DNA of 61,697 nt from Thiopseudomonas sp. GTDB taxonomy: Bacteria > Pseudomonadota > Gammaproteobacteria > Pseudomonadales > Pseudomonadaceae. The stretch spans positions 1 to 61,697 of the forward strand of contig JALOAC010000014.1 of NCBI GenBank assembly GCA_023228985.1, written 5' to 3'. Position 1 is the first letter of the stretch; each line of letters opens with the position of its first letter. The translations under genes and the position numbers were made by a program. The notes beneath the pieces were generated by a model, which saw nothing but the letters and a program-made list of their open reading frames with translations, was not told where the DNA came from and made no database searches. Below are positions 1 through 8,143 of the stretch, piece after piece.

Positions 1-255
1 CCCTTCGGCATGGTGCTGTTAGAAGCCATGGCAGCAGGTGTGCCGGTGATAGCGACGGACTGTGGTGGGGCGAAGGAGGTGGTGAGTGATCCTGAGTGCT
101 TGTTTGGGTTGGGGGATGTTGGGGGGTTAAGCGCCAAGTTAATAACAGGCTTGGAAAGCAAAGTCACTATAGCTAATGTATCGCAATTTACTGACTCAAG
201 CGTACGTCACCATTTTTGGAGTTGGCTGAGTAATGAATATAGTGGGACTAATTAA
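1..255 (+). CDS. Glycosyltransferase family 4, C-terminal end (partial)
   Basis: The reading frame is open from base 1, so only the last 84 residues are present; the ATG at 10 is internal. The first visible residues, PFGMVLLEAMAAGVPVIATD, are the nucleotide-sugar binding signature of GT-B family 4 transferases (second Glu of the E-x7-E motif, then the AMAAGVPVI loop). The protein should transfer a sugar from an NDP- or GDP-donor to the LPS core at the cytoplasmic face of the inner membrane. The 3' end overlaps the next gene by 23 bp, so they are probably co-translated. By analogy with the Pseudomonas wap cluster it could be a WapH-like core transferase, but the fragment is too short to decide. 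Confidence 0.85.
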   Translation, partial: PFGMVLLEAMAAGVPVIATDCGGAKEVVSDPECLFGLGDVGGLSAKLITGLESKVTIANVSQFTDSSVRHHFWSWLSNEYSGTN

Positions 256-958
256 CAGAGCTAGTAATCAAAGATTACTTAAGAGCTTATCAATAAAGTT
301 GCCATTAACTAAGGAAAGCTATGGAAAAACTGTAGAGCTTAGGGTGGAAGAAGGTGCTCGATTTAATAGGGTTAGTTTCCACAGCAAAAAATTAGAAATT
401 GGTGCATATAGCTACATGCACAGTGGCGAAATTTATATGGTTTCAAAAATAGGTAGATATTGCTCTATTGCTGAAAGGGTAATAATAGGGGTTGATCCTG
501 TAGGACATCCTGTTGATTGGTTAAGCACTCACCCATTTCAGTACACCAAGAAACACTCACCTATTGAGACTTCATTGGTTTATAAAAGTAAGTGGGAAGA
601 TGTTGAAATCGGTAATGATGTCTGGATTGGTCAAGAAGCTATGATTATGAAAGGAGTCAAAATAGGTAACGGTGCAATTGTTGGTGCGCGTAGTATTGTC
701 ACTGAAAATGTTCCTGACTATGCGGTTGTCGTAGGCATTCCAGCAAAAATAATAAAGTATCGATTTTCAGAGTCGGTAATTGAAAAACTACAGCAATACC
801 CGTGGTGGTGCTTGCCGGCTTCTACTTTACAGAAATTATTTTTCAATGATATAGAAAAAGCTATAGAGCAACTATCTAAAGTTAGTTGGAGTGAGGAAGC
901 CTTTAGTAAAGTACATGTTAAAATAAAGAACAAAAAGATCTTATTTAAAGGTGACTGA
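233..958 (+). CDS. CatB-related hexapeptide-repeat O-acetyltransferase
   Basis: This 241-residue protein has left-handed beta-helix hexapeptide repeats from about residue 55 to 175, ending in GNDVWIG, GVKIGNGAIVGA and GIPAKIIK. These are hallmarks of the xenobiotic/CatB acyltransferase branch (acetyl-CoA donor, trimeric). The likely role is O-acetylation of a sugar of the LPS core or O-unit in the cytoplasm; the acceptor cannot be read from sequence. The ATG at 233 overlaps the upstream glycosyltransferase by 23 bp. The gene is AT-rich compared with the housekeeping genes further right, consistent with horizontal exchange typical of LPS loci. The family is clear, the substrate is inferred only from location. 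Confidence 0.85.
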   Translation: MNIVGLINRASNQRLLKSLSIKLPLTKESYGKTVELRVEEGARFNRVSFHSKKLEIGAYSYMHSGEIYMVSKIGRYCSIAERVIIGVDPVGHPVDWLSTHPFQYTKKHSPIETSLVYKSKWEDVEIGNDVWIGQEAMIMKGVKIGNGAIVGARSIVTENVPDYAVVVGIPAKIIKYRFSESVIEKLQQYPWWCLPASTLQKLFFNDIEKAIEQLSKVSWSEEAFSKVHVKIKNKKILFKGD

Positions 959-1919
959 ATTGATCAAGGTTTTATTTCTAGTGCAGAAAGAGCAAAGGGT
1001 TATACTTGATCGCCTGTATGAAGGGGTTGCTGAGAATGCCTCTACAGACCTACGCTGGTTAAGTAGTGCAGAGCAGGATAATCTTAAAGGTTACTTTAAA
1101 AAAAATATAAATTTGCAGGATTACAATAGAGTTGTTCTTTTTCTAAGGTTTAAAAAAGAATTGCGGCAAGTTAATTTTATTAGAACTATACCTAATTTAA
1201 TCATTCTTGAGCACGATGCGTATCAAAACTATATACCTTGCAAGTACACAGGTAAGTTTTCTAACTATTATAAAAAACTGCCTTCGGCTCGCGTGATTAG
1301 CTCTGGCGCAGTGGTTACGCAACGGCTTCAAGAAGAAGGTTTTGATGCTGTTTTTGTACCTAAAGGCTATGACCAAAAGTTATTAAGAAATCTAGAGCAG
1401 CCACGTGATATAGAGCTTGGTTTTATCGGTAGCACTAAAAGTGCGGCTTATTCACAGCGTAGAGAGTTTTTAGAAGTGCTTTCGGATAAGGAAAGCTTAC
1501 TAGCTACACGTACAAAATCAGGTGATGAGTACTTACAAACCTTAAACCGTATCCGTTTTTTTGTTAGTGCGGATATAGGTATGGGGGAGTATATGATTAA
1601 AAACTTTGAGGCCATGGCTTGTGGCTGCGTGCTGTTTGCTTATGATCAAGGCCAAGAAGAAAATAATGCACTTGGTTTTGTAGATATGGAAAATATGGTG
1701 TTATATAAAACACTTGACGAGTTTCGTAGTAAGTTAGCAGTGTTGCGTAAAGATAGTGATTTAGCGGATAAAATTGCAGCTAATGGGCAAACATTAGCTG
1801 AGTCTAGATATAGTTTTAAAGAAATTGGTAAGAGAATTGTGGAGTCTATGAGGGCTCCTTTGAGGGAATATCGCGCTCCAACTGGACTGCAAAAAGTTAA
1901 AAGTTATTTTGGTTTTTAA
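951..1919 (+). CDS. Cell-surface sugar glycosyltransferase (Ssg-like)
   Basis: A GT-B type glycosyltransferase of about 320 residues. It shows EHDAYQNYIPCKY near residue 86 and the donor-binding NFEAMACGCVLFAY near residue 217, where GT4 enzymes carry the E-x7-E region. From memory it resembles Ssg (PA5001), which lies in the same LPS-core neighbourhood in P. aeruginosa; this was not checked by alignment. Two starts are possible: GTG at 951, overlapping the previous stop, or TTG at 960, which has a better ribosome site (AAAGGTGA) and would begin MIKVLFLVQ. Function in LPS core or surface polysaccharide assembly is inferred from family and location. Confidence 0.75.
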   Translation: MTELIKVLFLVQKEQRVILDRLYEGVAENASTDLRWLSSAEQDNLKGYFKKNINLQDYNRVVLFLRFKKELRQVNFIRTIPNLIILEHDAYQNYIPCKYTGKFSNYYKKLPSARVISSGAVVTQRLQEEGFDAVFVPKGYDQKLLRNLEQPRDIELGFIGSTKSAAYSQRREFLEVLSDKESLLATRTKSGDEYLQTLNRIRFFVSADIGMGEYMIKNFEAMACGCVLFAYDQGQEENNALGFVDMENMVLYKTLDEFRSKLAVLRKDSDLADKIAANGQTLAESRYSFKEIGKRIVESMRAPLREYRAPTGLQKVKSYFGF

Positions 1920-1960
1920 TCTGACGAATAAATTTTGAAGGCTGCACGCTAGAGGAATAT

Positions 1961-2728
1961 ATGATTTTTTCAAAAAATAGCGATGTTTCGATCATGATCA
2001 CTAGCTGTGGACGCTTTGATCTTTTAAAACGGACGTTAAAAAGTTTAGATAAGTTTAATACCTACCCTATAAACAAAGTATATATTACTGAAGACTCTGG
2101 CAAACAAGATGTATTTGACTGTGTTCCAGAGGAGTGGCGCGAGCATACTGAAGTCTATGTAAATGAGCCTAAACTAGGCCAGCTGGCATCAATAGATTTA
2201 GCTTACGGTGAAATAAATACTGAGTGGGTATTTCATTGTGAGGATGACTGGGAGTTTTATAGACCAGGATTTATCGAAGAGTCTATGACCTTATTAAAAA
2301 ACGATCAGCAAGCATTGCAAGTATGGTTAAGAAGTGCGGCACAGGATTTGGCGATTCATAGCCCTTATGTCTACCTTACCGATCGCCAGATCGTGCAAGG
2401 TATCCCCTGTTATAAAGTGAATTCTGAAAAGGCTGACTGGCAAGGATTCTCCTTTAATCCTGGACTTAGAAGAATGGCTGACTATAAGAAACATGCACCA
2501 TATTCTCAGTATTCTGGTGAAAAGGATTTGTCACGCTTGTATGCAGCAGAAAATAGATATGCTTTGATCCTTGAGAATGATGCAGTTTTACATACTGGCT
2601 TTGGCGCGCACGTCGTAGTTAATGAAGAAAAGAAAAAAAAGAAAAGGCGAAAGAGAAGAGAAAAAATAAAGAACATTTTTTTCGCATTGATTGGTTTGCT
2701 TGCTGGTTTATTGTTAGGTGGTTTTTAA
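1961..2728 (+). CDS. Glycosyltransferase family 2 with polybasic tail and membrane anchor
   Basis: A GT-A fold transferase of 255 residues. The N-terminal SIMITSCGRFDLLKRTL (about 10-26) starts the nucleotide-binding fold, and CEDDWEFY (about 93-100) is the metal-binding DXD-type motif. The C-terminus is unusual: a run of Lys/Arg (about 222-236) is followed by one hydrophobic segment (about 238-255) ending in a Gly/Leu-rich stretch, which should anchor the enzyme to the cytoplasmic face of the inner membrane. The polybasic run is encoded by a nearly pure purine tract with eight consecutive A (2633-2640). The next gene starts directly after the stop. A core sugar transferase is likely; the linkage is unknown. 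Confidence 0.8.
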   Translation: MIFSKNSDVSIMITSCGRFDLLKRTLKSLDKFNTYPINKVYITEDSGKQDVFDCVPEEWREHTEVYVNEPKLGQLASIDLAYGEINTEWVFHCEDDWEFYRPGFIEESMTLLKNDQQALQVWLRSAAQDLAIHSPYVYLTDRQIVQGIPCYKVNSEKADWQGFSFNPGLRRMADYKKHAPYSQYSGEKDLSRLYAAENRYALILENDAVLHTGFGAHVVVNEEKKKKKRRKRREKIKNIFFALIGLLAGLLLGGF

Positions 2729-4432
2729 ATGTATATTTTAGGTTTGCATACAGGTCATGATGCCAGCGTGTGTCTTTTTAAAGGAAATGAATTAGTTGCA
2801 TTTTGCAAAGAAGAGCGGTTAAACCGCATAAAAAATGATGGCGGTTTTTTTGACTTGCAATCTGTAGATGAGGTTTTGAGGATTGCTGGTATTTGTAGGA
2901 GCTCTCTTGATGCTGTCGCAATCACCAGACTCCAACTGCCAGTGAGTATTTACAAAAACTCCGTTTTGAATTTTAATAATATTAAGAGAAAGATACTGAG
3001 AAGAAAGACCGATCTAAACCTTTCTAGATACTTAAGTAGCTCAAAAACTACGAATTTTGAGCAGTTTATTGATACCAATAAACTAAAGAGTTTGCTGGGA
3101 GTAGGCCCAAGTACAGATATTTTCTTTTCAAATCATCATCGCGCACATAATTTATCGGCTTTTAAGTTTGTTGACTGGGAAAAAGATACGCTAGTTATCA
3201 GTTGTGATGGCGGCGGTGATGGTGCTCAATACTCAGCTTATTACTATGACGGCAATAGCTTTCAGCTTTTACTTGGCGGGGAAGAAACAATCTTAGAAGA
3301 ACCACAGAATACAGGCGCGTCAATAGGTTTGGCCTATGCGTATGCTACTGAACGCTGTGGCTTTAAGCGCAATAGGCATGAAGGAAAATTAACTGGGCTA
3401 GCTGCATTTGGTGAGCCTAAAGAAGCAGAAGAGATTTCAAGTATATTTGAAATTAATGCTGATGGAAGCGTGACATCAAAATTAAAAGGCTATCTAGAAT
3501 TAGAAAACAGTCTAGAAAAAATATTCTCAGGGTTATCTAATGAGGATGTAGCAGCATCGATTCAAGTTGCTACTGAATGCGTTATTAATAGATGGGTGAA
3601 GAGACTTCTAGAAATAACAAATGCAAAATATATAGCTATGAGTGGTGGTGTTTTTTCTAATGTAAAGCTAAATCAAAACATTGCTGAGCTAGATGGCGTT
3701 GAAGAAATATTTATATTCCCTGCTATGGGGGATGAGGGGTTGTCAGTTGGTGCATGCGTTGATTATCTTGTGGAAAAAAATGGCATTAACTCGCTTGATA
3801 GGAAGCGGTTAAGCAATGTTTACTTTGGCTGGAGATACGATGCGGAGTCACTAGTTAGCTTAGCAGCTGAAAAAGGGTTCAATATCAACCCAGTGGATCC
3901 AGTCGGTACAGCAGCCGATTTACTAGCACAGCATAAAGTGGGTGCCATTTTTACTCAGGCAATGGAAATGGGTCCTAGAGCTTTAGGGGCAAGGACTATA
4001 TTAGCTAATCCTGATAAAAGGGATATTAATGATAGTATAAATAAAAGATTGCAACGTACTGAATTTATGCCATTTGCACCCTTTGTTCGCGATGTTGATG
4101 CTGAACAGGTTTTTGATATTAGTCAATCAGTAAAATACGCTTGTAGATTTATGACGGTAACAGCAAATGTAAAAACAGAATGGGTTGATAAAATTGCTGC
4201 TGTAGTTCATGTTGATGGAACTGCAAGGCCACAGATTATAGAAAGATCGGAAAATCCACTTTACTACGATATTTTAGGACAGTTTAAGGATAAGACTGGA
4301 CTGCCTGTGCTGGTTAATACTAGCTTTAATGCTCATGAAGAGCCTATTATTAATACACCTGAGGAAGCTTTGCAGGCTCTTAAAGAGGACAGGGTCGATT
4401 TTATAGTCTGCGATAATGCTGTTATATCCTAG
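2729..4432 (+). CDS. Carbamoyltransferase (NodU/CmcH family), LPS-core type
   Basis: The 567-residue length fits the two-domain NodU/CmcH/TobZ family. The N-terminal Kae1-like domain starts with LHTGHDASV (about 5-14) and has HHRAHN (about 137) and SGGVFSNVKLN (about 305). The C-terminal YrdC-like domain carries GPRALGARTILANP (about 414). These enzymes move the carbamoyl group of carbamoyl phosphate, through carbamoyl-adenylate, to a sugar hydroxyl. In Pseudomonas an inner-core heptose is 7-O-carbamoylated by the LPS-cluster enzyme (PA5005/WapO), which supports the same role here, but this copy sits among outer-core genes and could act on another sugar. The ATG follows the upstream TAA with no gap, implying coupled translation. 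Confidence 0.88.
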   Translation: MYILGLHTGHDASVCLFKGNELVAFCKEERLNRIKNDGGFFDLQSVDEVLRIAGICRSSLDAVAITRLQLPVSIYKNSVLNFNNIKRKILRRKTDLNLSRYLSSSKTTNFEQFIDTNKLKSLLGVGPSTDIFFSNHHRAHNLSAFKFVDWEKDTLVISCDGGGDGAQYSAYYYDGNSFQLLLGGEETILEEPQNTGASIGLAYAYATERCGFKRNRHEGKLTGLAAFGEPKEAEEISSIFEINADGSVTSKLKGYLELENSLEKIFSGLSNEDVAASIQVATECVINRWVKRLLEITNAKYIAMSGGVFSNVKLNQNIAELDGVEEIFIFPAMGDEGLSVGACVDYLVEKNGINSLDRKRLSNVYFGWRYDAESLVSLAAEKGFNINPVDPVGTAADLLAQHKVGAIFTQAMEMGPRALGARTILANPDKRDINDSINKRLQRTEFMPFAPFVRDVDAEQVFDISQSVKYACRFMTVTANVKTEWVDKIAAVVHVDGTARPQIIERSENPLYYDILGQFKDKTGLPVLVNTSFNAHEEPIINTPEEALQALKEDRVDFIVCDNAVIS

Positions 4433-4480
4433 GATTAATAATTTATATTTAATAGTACTTTGATATTAATTGGGATTGTT

Positions 4481-5146
4481 ATGGGACCTTTAAGTAATCT
4501 GAAAGTAGATGCTGTTTTATGTATTAGTACATCTGAGCGTGCTGATAGAAGAGAACATTTGAAAAAACAGTTCCAAGATAGTGGTTTAAAAATTGAGTAT
4601 GTTCTTGTTGAAAGAGACCATGAAGATGGTCAAAGAGGTTGTTTCTTATCACATCAGTTATGTGCAAAGATAGCGTTAGAACGTAACTATAAAAATATTT
4701 TGATTCTAGAAGATGATGTAACTTTAGAGCACACGAGTTTAAAGAAAATAAGAATAATTAATAAATTTTTATTAAATAAAAACCCTGATATTTTATACTT
4801 AGGGGCTACCTTAGGTAAAATTTGGCTTACTTGGAGCTTCAGTATTGCAAGAATAAGGTCTCAAGGTGCATTCGCTTATATATTGTCAAATAAGTCATGT
4901 GAGACAATTGTAGAGCTTAAGTACGAAGGAAGGGGGATTGATAATTATTATTCAAAGATTTTTAAGGGCTATAGTGTGTTTCCTTTTATGATTGGACACC
5001 AAGTAGAGGAAGTCTTGCCTAGCAATATAAGATCGACTCGCGGGGACTACTTTTATAGCAGTGCAGATCGTGCACGTAATAATATAAAACAGTATGTGTC
5101 TGTACTTAAAAATATACCTAAAACAATTTTTCGAGTTGATTTTTGA
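4481..5146 (+). CDS. Glycosyltransferase family 25 (LPS biosynthesis)
   Basis: A 221-residue protein with the GT25 pattern: an N-terminal strand ending in ISTSERADRR, a GCFLSH motif (about 60), and the acidic metal site ILILEDDVTL (about 76-85). GT25 enzymes add galactose or related sugars to lipooligosaccharide at the inner face of the membrane. An in-frame TTG lies upstream at 4460, but the ATG at 4481 follows a better ribosome site (GGGATTGTT) and is preferred. The stop overlaps a possible TTG start of the next gene. The coding sequence is AT-rich, like its neighbours. The family is clear; donor and acceptor are unknown. Confidence 0.8.
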   Translation: MGPLSNLKVDAVLCISTSERADRREHLKKQFQDSGLKIEYVLVERDHEDGQRGCFLSHQLCAKIALERNYKNILILEDDVTLEHTSLKKIRIINKFLLNKNPDILYLGATLGKIWLTWSFSIARIRSQGAFAYILSNKSCETIVELKYEGRGIDNYYSKIFKGYSVFPFMIGHQVEEVLPSNIRSTRGDYFYSSADRARNNIKQYVSVLKNIPKTIFRVDF

Positions 5147-5148
5147 AT

Positions 5149-6381
5149 ATGAATAGCAATAGTCTTATCAGTAGGGTTGCGCATGTTTATTTTATAGCTT
5201 TTTTGTTATTGTTTTTTTCAGGATTTTACTTAACAGAGTATAGTGGAAGTAGTTTTAGTTCTTTATTGAGGTTTTATTTGCTAGTAGGTGTTTTTTTATT
5301 AGTAGCCCTGAAAGTATCATCTAAGCTAGAGTGGAAATATTTTCTTTTTAATAACAAGTTTTTCTATATCAAAGCTTTACTGTTTTCATTTTTATTATTG
5401 TTCTTATATATGATATTGACATCTGTTTTTTATGGTGATTTGGTTGTTTTAAGACGAGCTTTTGTTTTAATGGTTTTTTTGTTTATTGTTTGGATTTATA
5501 GCGCTTATTTGGATTTTAATTACACTTATCTAATATATGCGCTAGGTTTTTTTGGTTTTTTCGTAGGTTTTTTATACCTTTATGAGTACTTAACTTTAAG
5601 TGGATTTTCATTTTCAGGGTATAGAAGCAATCGCGTACAAAGCACAGGCTTTTCTTGGCTTGCAAGCTACGATAACACTATAACGGCAGCACTCCATGTA
5701 TCTTTTTTATGCGTAGCAGCCTTGTGGGGCCTGTTCAATTCCAAGAGTAAGATCGTAATAGCTTTCTTTTATCTAACATTTTTTATTCTGCTTGCTGCAA
5801 TTTTCGTCACCTTTGCTAGAACTGCTTGGATAGCTGTTTCTACCAGCTTGCTTATTTTTTTTATATTTGAATTTAAAAGAAACAAGCTTAAAGTTATGGC
5901 CGTTTATGGTGTTTTGGCCATTCTTGCTGTGCTCTATTTGTCTTTATTCTATAGTTCAGATTTTGCTAGAGGATTGACCTATAGGGATACAATCTGGATT
6001 GGTTTATTAAGTAATCTACAGAGCGCGAAAGACTGGATGTTTGGTATGGGTCCAGCTGCTTCGGTTTCATTTGTTAAGTTACCTAATGGTGCTTTTGCAG
6101 TTCATGCACATAATATATATGTAGAAACAATTTACAGGAATGGACTGTTTGGTTTAATTTTGCTTCTATCGTTAATTTTTTTAGTTGTGAGAAATTTAGT
6201 CTTATCAATAAATAAAAAGGAGAGTGTTTTTTTTATAGCTATTATATGCGGTGGTTCTGTTGCGATGTTCTTTGATTTCTCAAACTTGATTTATAGTCCT
6301 AATTTAGTTTGGCTATGGCTTTGGTTTCCAACTGCTGTGTCTTTATCAGCTAGGAAAAAAAGTCACTTAAATTTATTTTAA
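5149..6381 (+). CDS. O-antigen ligase / polymerase family membrane protein (WaaL/Wzy_C type)
   Basis: About 410 residues with some ten to twelve hydrophobic segments. A periplasmic loop carries an Arg-rich site (FARTAW, near 220) and HAHNIYVETIYRNGLFG (near 325), the His/Glu/Gly pattern seen in WaaL ligases and Wzy polymerases. WaaL joins undecaprenyl-linked O-antigen to lipid A-core in the periplasm; Wzy polymerises O-units. The location beside an LPS-kinase-like gene, mig-14 and dnpA matches the neighbourhood of waaL in Pseudomonas and favours the ligase, but these families cannot be separated by eye. A TTG at 5143 is an alternative start. The 3' end overlaps the convergent neighbour by 32 bp. 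Confidence 0.72.
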   Translation: MNSNSLISRVAHVYFIAFLLLFFSGFYLTEYSGSSFSSLLRFYLLVGVFLLVALKVSSKLEWKYFLFNNKFFYIKALLFSFLLLFLYMILTSVFYGDLVVLRRAFVLMVFLFIVWIYSAYLDFNYTYLIYALGFFGFFVGFLYLYEYLTLSGFSFSGYRSNRVQSTGFSWLASYDNTITAALHVSFLCVAALWGLFNSKSKIVIAFFYLTFFILLAAIFVTFARTAWIAVSTSLLIFFIFEFKRNKLKVMAVYGVLAILAVLYLSLFYSSDFARGLTYRDTIWIGLLSNLQSAKDWMFGMGPAASVSFVKLPNGAFAVHAHNIYVETIYRNGLFGLILLLSLIFLVVRNLVLSINKKESVFFIAIICGGSVAMFFDFSNLIYSPNLVWLWLWFPTAVSLSARKKSHLNLF

Positions 6382-7375
6382 TGTTTTTTGTTTTAGTGCT
6401 TATTAGTTTGTTTTTTAGAATGCTATCAACTTCTACTTGGGTAATGTTGGGGTTTTTAATTTTAAGGTTTTCAAATGATTTTTGAATCCAAACTGTAGCA
6501 GCAGCATTATCGAATTCGTTTTTATATTGATGCGTAGCATTGAAAAGCTCTAAAATAAATTGGCGATATTTTTTTTCTACAGTTAATGCTATTAATTTAT
6601 TGATAAGCCTGCTTATAGCTGGTGGCTTGGGCACTTTTACTGTTACATTTAAAGTGTCTAGCAATGCATTATTTGAACATGGATTATTTTTGTATTTTGC
6701 ATACCACGTTTCGGCTTTTTTCCTGAATATCGCTTTTCTACTCCAGTAGTGATGTATTATTTCAGTACAACCTACAGATTCTATGTTGTTTAAGCTAACA
6801 GCCAGCGCCAAAGCTAATTCTTCTAACGTATAATAATACGATAATTTCGGATAAAGACTATCAATTATTTTTATTGTTTCTTCTAAAAGATAGGATGATT
6901 TTTTATGTATCCCTATGACGCCGGAGTTAAGATATATAAAGTTTTTTCTTAATAGATCTTCATTAGTGATTGTGTCGAGCACATTGCTATCGAGAGATAT
7001 GTTAGCCTCAGGATGTTTGCTATTACATAACAGATTTTTTTCAGTGATCTTATCAAATAAGTGTTTTGGACTTTTCTTAAAAAAAGTATCAGTGTCAATT
7101 AAGATTGATTTTCGATACTTGCTAGTATTATCGTAAACAACTGCCGGCTTTAATCTGAAGTGATAATTTATATCACCGTACCATTCTTTTTTTATCGGAT
7201 GCGTTTTAACAGGTAAGTTTTTATAAAGCCCCGGGTTATCTGTATACACATTGATATCAAATAAAAAATCAGGAGTTTCTTGGCTTCTGGCTATGGCGCT
7301 TGAGATGCTAAAAACAGCTTCTATTTGGTAGGTTTCACTTCCAAAAGCAATGTAAATTAGTTGATTGTCTTTCAT
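6350..7375 (-). CDS. GT-A fold nucleotide-sugar transferase (GT8-like), LPS region
   Basis: A 341-residue protein. The N-terminal part (1-170) looks like a GT-A nucleotide-diphospho-sugar transferase: IAFGSETYQIEA, a VYTDNP loop, then ILIDTDTFF with DTD at 94-96 as the metal site and FIYLNSGVIGIHK as the acceptor-side strand. This pattern is shared by GT8 and related uncharacterised transferases. The C-terminal 100 residues are Lys/Asn-rich without a recognised domain. It is transcribed towards the O-antigen ligase-like gene and overlaps its end by 32 bp. Low GC suggests acquisition with the LPS cluster. The specific activity is unknown. Confidence 0.65.
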   Translation of the reverse strand: MKDNQLIYIAFGSETYQIEAVFSISSAIARSQETPDFLFDINVYTDNPGLYKNLPVKTHPIKKEWYGDINYHFRLKPAVVYDNTSKYRKSILIDTDTFFKKSPKHLFDKITEKNLLCNSKHPEANISLDSNVLDTITNEDLLRKNFIYLNSGVIGIHKKSSYLLEETIKIIDSLYPKLSYYYTLEELALALAVSLNNIESVGCTEIIHHYWSRKAIFRKKAETWYAKYKNNPCSNNALLDTLNVTVKVPKPPAISRLINKLIALTVEKKYRQFILELFNATHQYKNEFDNAAATVWIQKSFENLKIKNPNITQVEVDSILKNKLISTKTKNIKINLSDFFS

Positions 7376-7412
7376 TCAGATGTTTAACCTTGTTTGAGTT
7401 CACTTTAAGATA

Positions 7413-7973
7413 TTAATTTTCTAGCCAGTATGTATCATTGAGGTCTTTCGTCATATGCTCAAAATTCCTCTTCCGCTGCCACTTACTCAGTGGTCTGCGG
7501 AAGATTTTCATATCCGATATATCAATCAATCCCAGTTCGTTTTCAGGTGTTAGCACCACATTGCCTAAATGAAACGAGCGGAAGTACACGCCTAAATCTT
7601 GGACGTGTTCGACAAACTCTAAAAACCGCTCACGTAAATCATCCGGATATTCCATCTCACCACGATACAGATCGCGTAGGGTTTTTCCGGGTAGCGGGTG
7701 GTAGTGCACGGCGTCGCGTTCTATGCTGGGGATGCGGTAGACCTGTATGATTTTTGGGCAGGGAATACCTAGTTCTTCTAGCTTCTTGGCGTTGTTGGCA
7801 AAGCGCTGAGCGTAGGGCCAGATAGCAGCTGAGGTAATTAAGCGCTTGCGGCGGAACAGTTTTAGAAAAGTGCCGTCTTGCAGGATGATTACTTTGTCGC
7901 CAAAGCCGTCTTGTTCTATGACTTTGCCTTGGTGGCGCAGGGCGAGGTAGTCTTCGTGATTTAGCAGTTGCAT
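7413..7973 (-). CDS. LPS-kinase / toluene-tolerance family small kinase (InaA-like)
   Basis: The 186 residues have the reduced kinase fold of the InaA/WaaP-like group. DGTFLKLFRRKR (about 33-44) supplies the ATP-binding Lys strand, HLGNVV has H135 and N138 of the catalytic loop, and LIDISDM has D151 in the DFG position. Relatives phosphorylate LPS core heptose or Kdo, or are annotated as toluene-tolerance proteins; one lies next to waaL in P. aeruginosa. The gene is transcribed in the same direction as the GT8-like gene, 37 bp upstream of it, and away from mig-14. Core phosphorylation is inferred from family and position. Confidence 0.75.
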   Translation of the reverse strand: MQLLNHEDYLALRHQGKVIEQDGFGDKVIILQDGTFLKLFRRKRLITSAAIWPYAQRFANNAKKLEELGIPCPKIIQVYRIPSIERDAVHYHPLPGKTLRDLYRGEMEYPDDLRERFLEFVEHVQDLGVYFRSFHLGNVVLTPENELGLIDISDMKIFRRPLSKWQRKRNFEHMTKDLNDTYWLEN

Positions 7974-8084
7974 AGTTTTTCCATTGTCTGAGCCACGCAG
8001 TTTACCTTAAAACATTCATCTCGGCATCTGTACGAGTGCGCATGTTGCCTAGTTTGCGCTCAATAAATTGCCTGTCCTTGCAGT

Positions 8085-8110
8085 GCCTGCTTGCTATACT
8101 GTGCGGCATT
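8085..8110 (+). promoter_or_regulatory. Candidate extended -10 promoter for mig-14-dnpA
   Basis: TATACT at 8095-8100 is preceded by TGC, giving an extended -10 element (TGC-TATACT) about 45 bp before the mig-14 ATG in the divergent gap. No good -35 box lies 17 bp upstream. This is a sequence-based guess only. Confidence 0.3.
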
Positions 8111-8143
8111 CTTTTGCTTACACATCAAGGCGTATTGCTCTAT

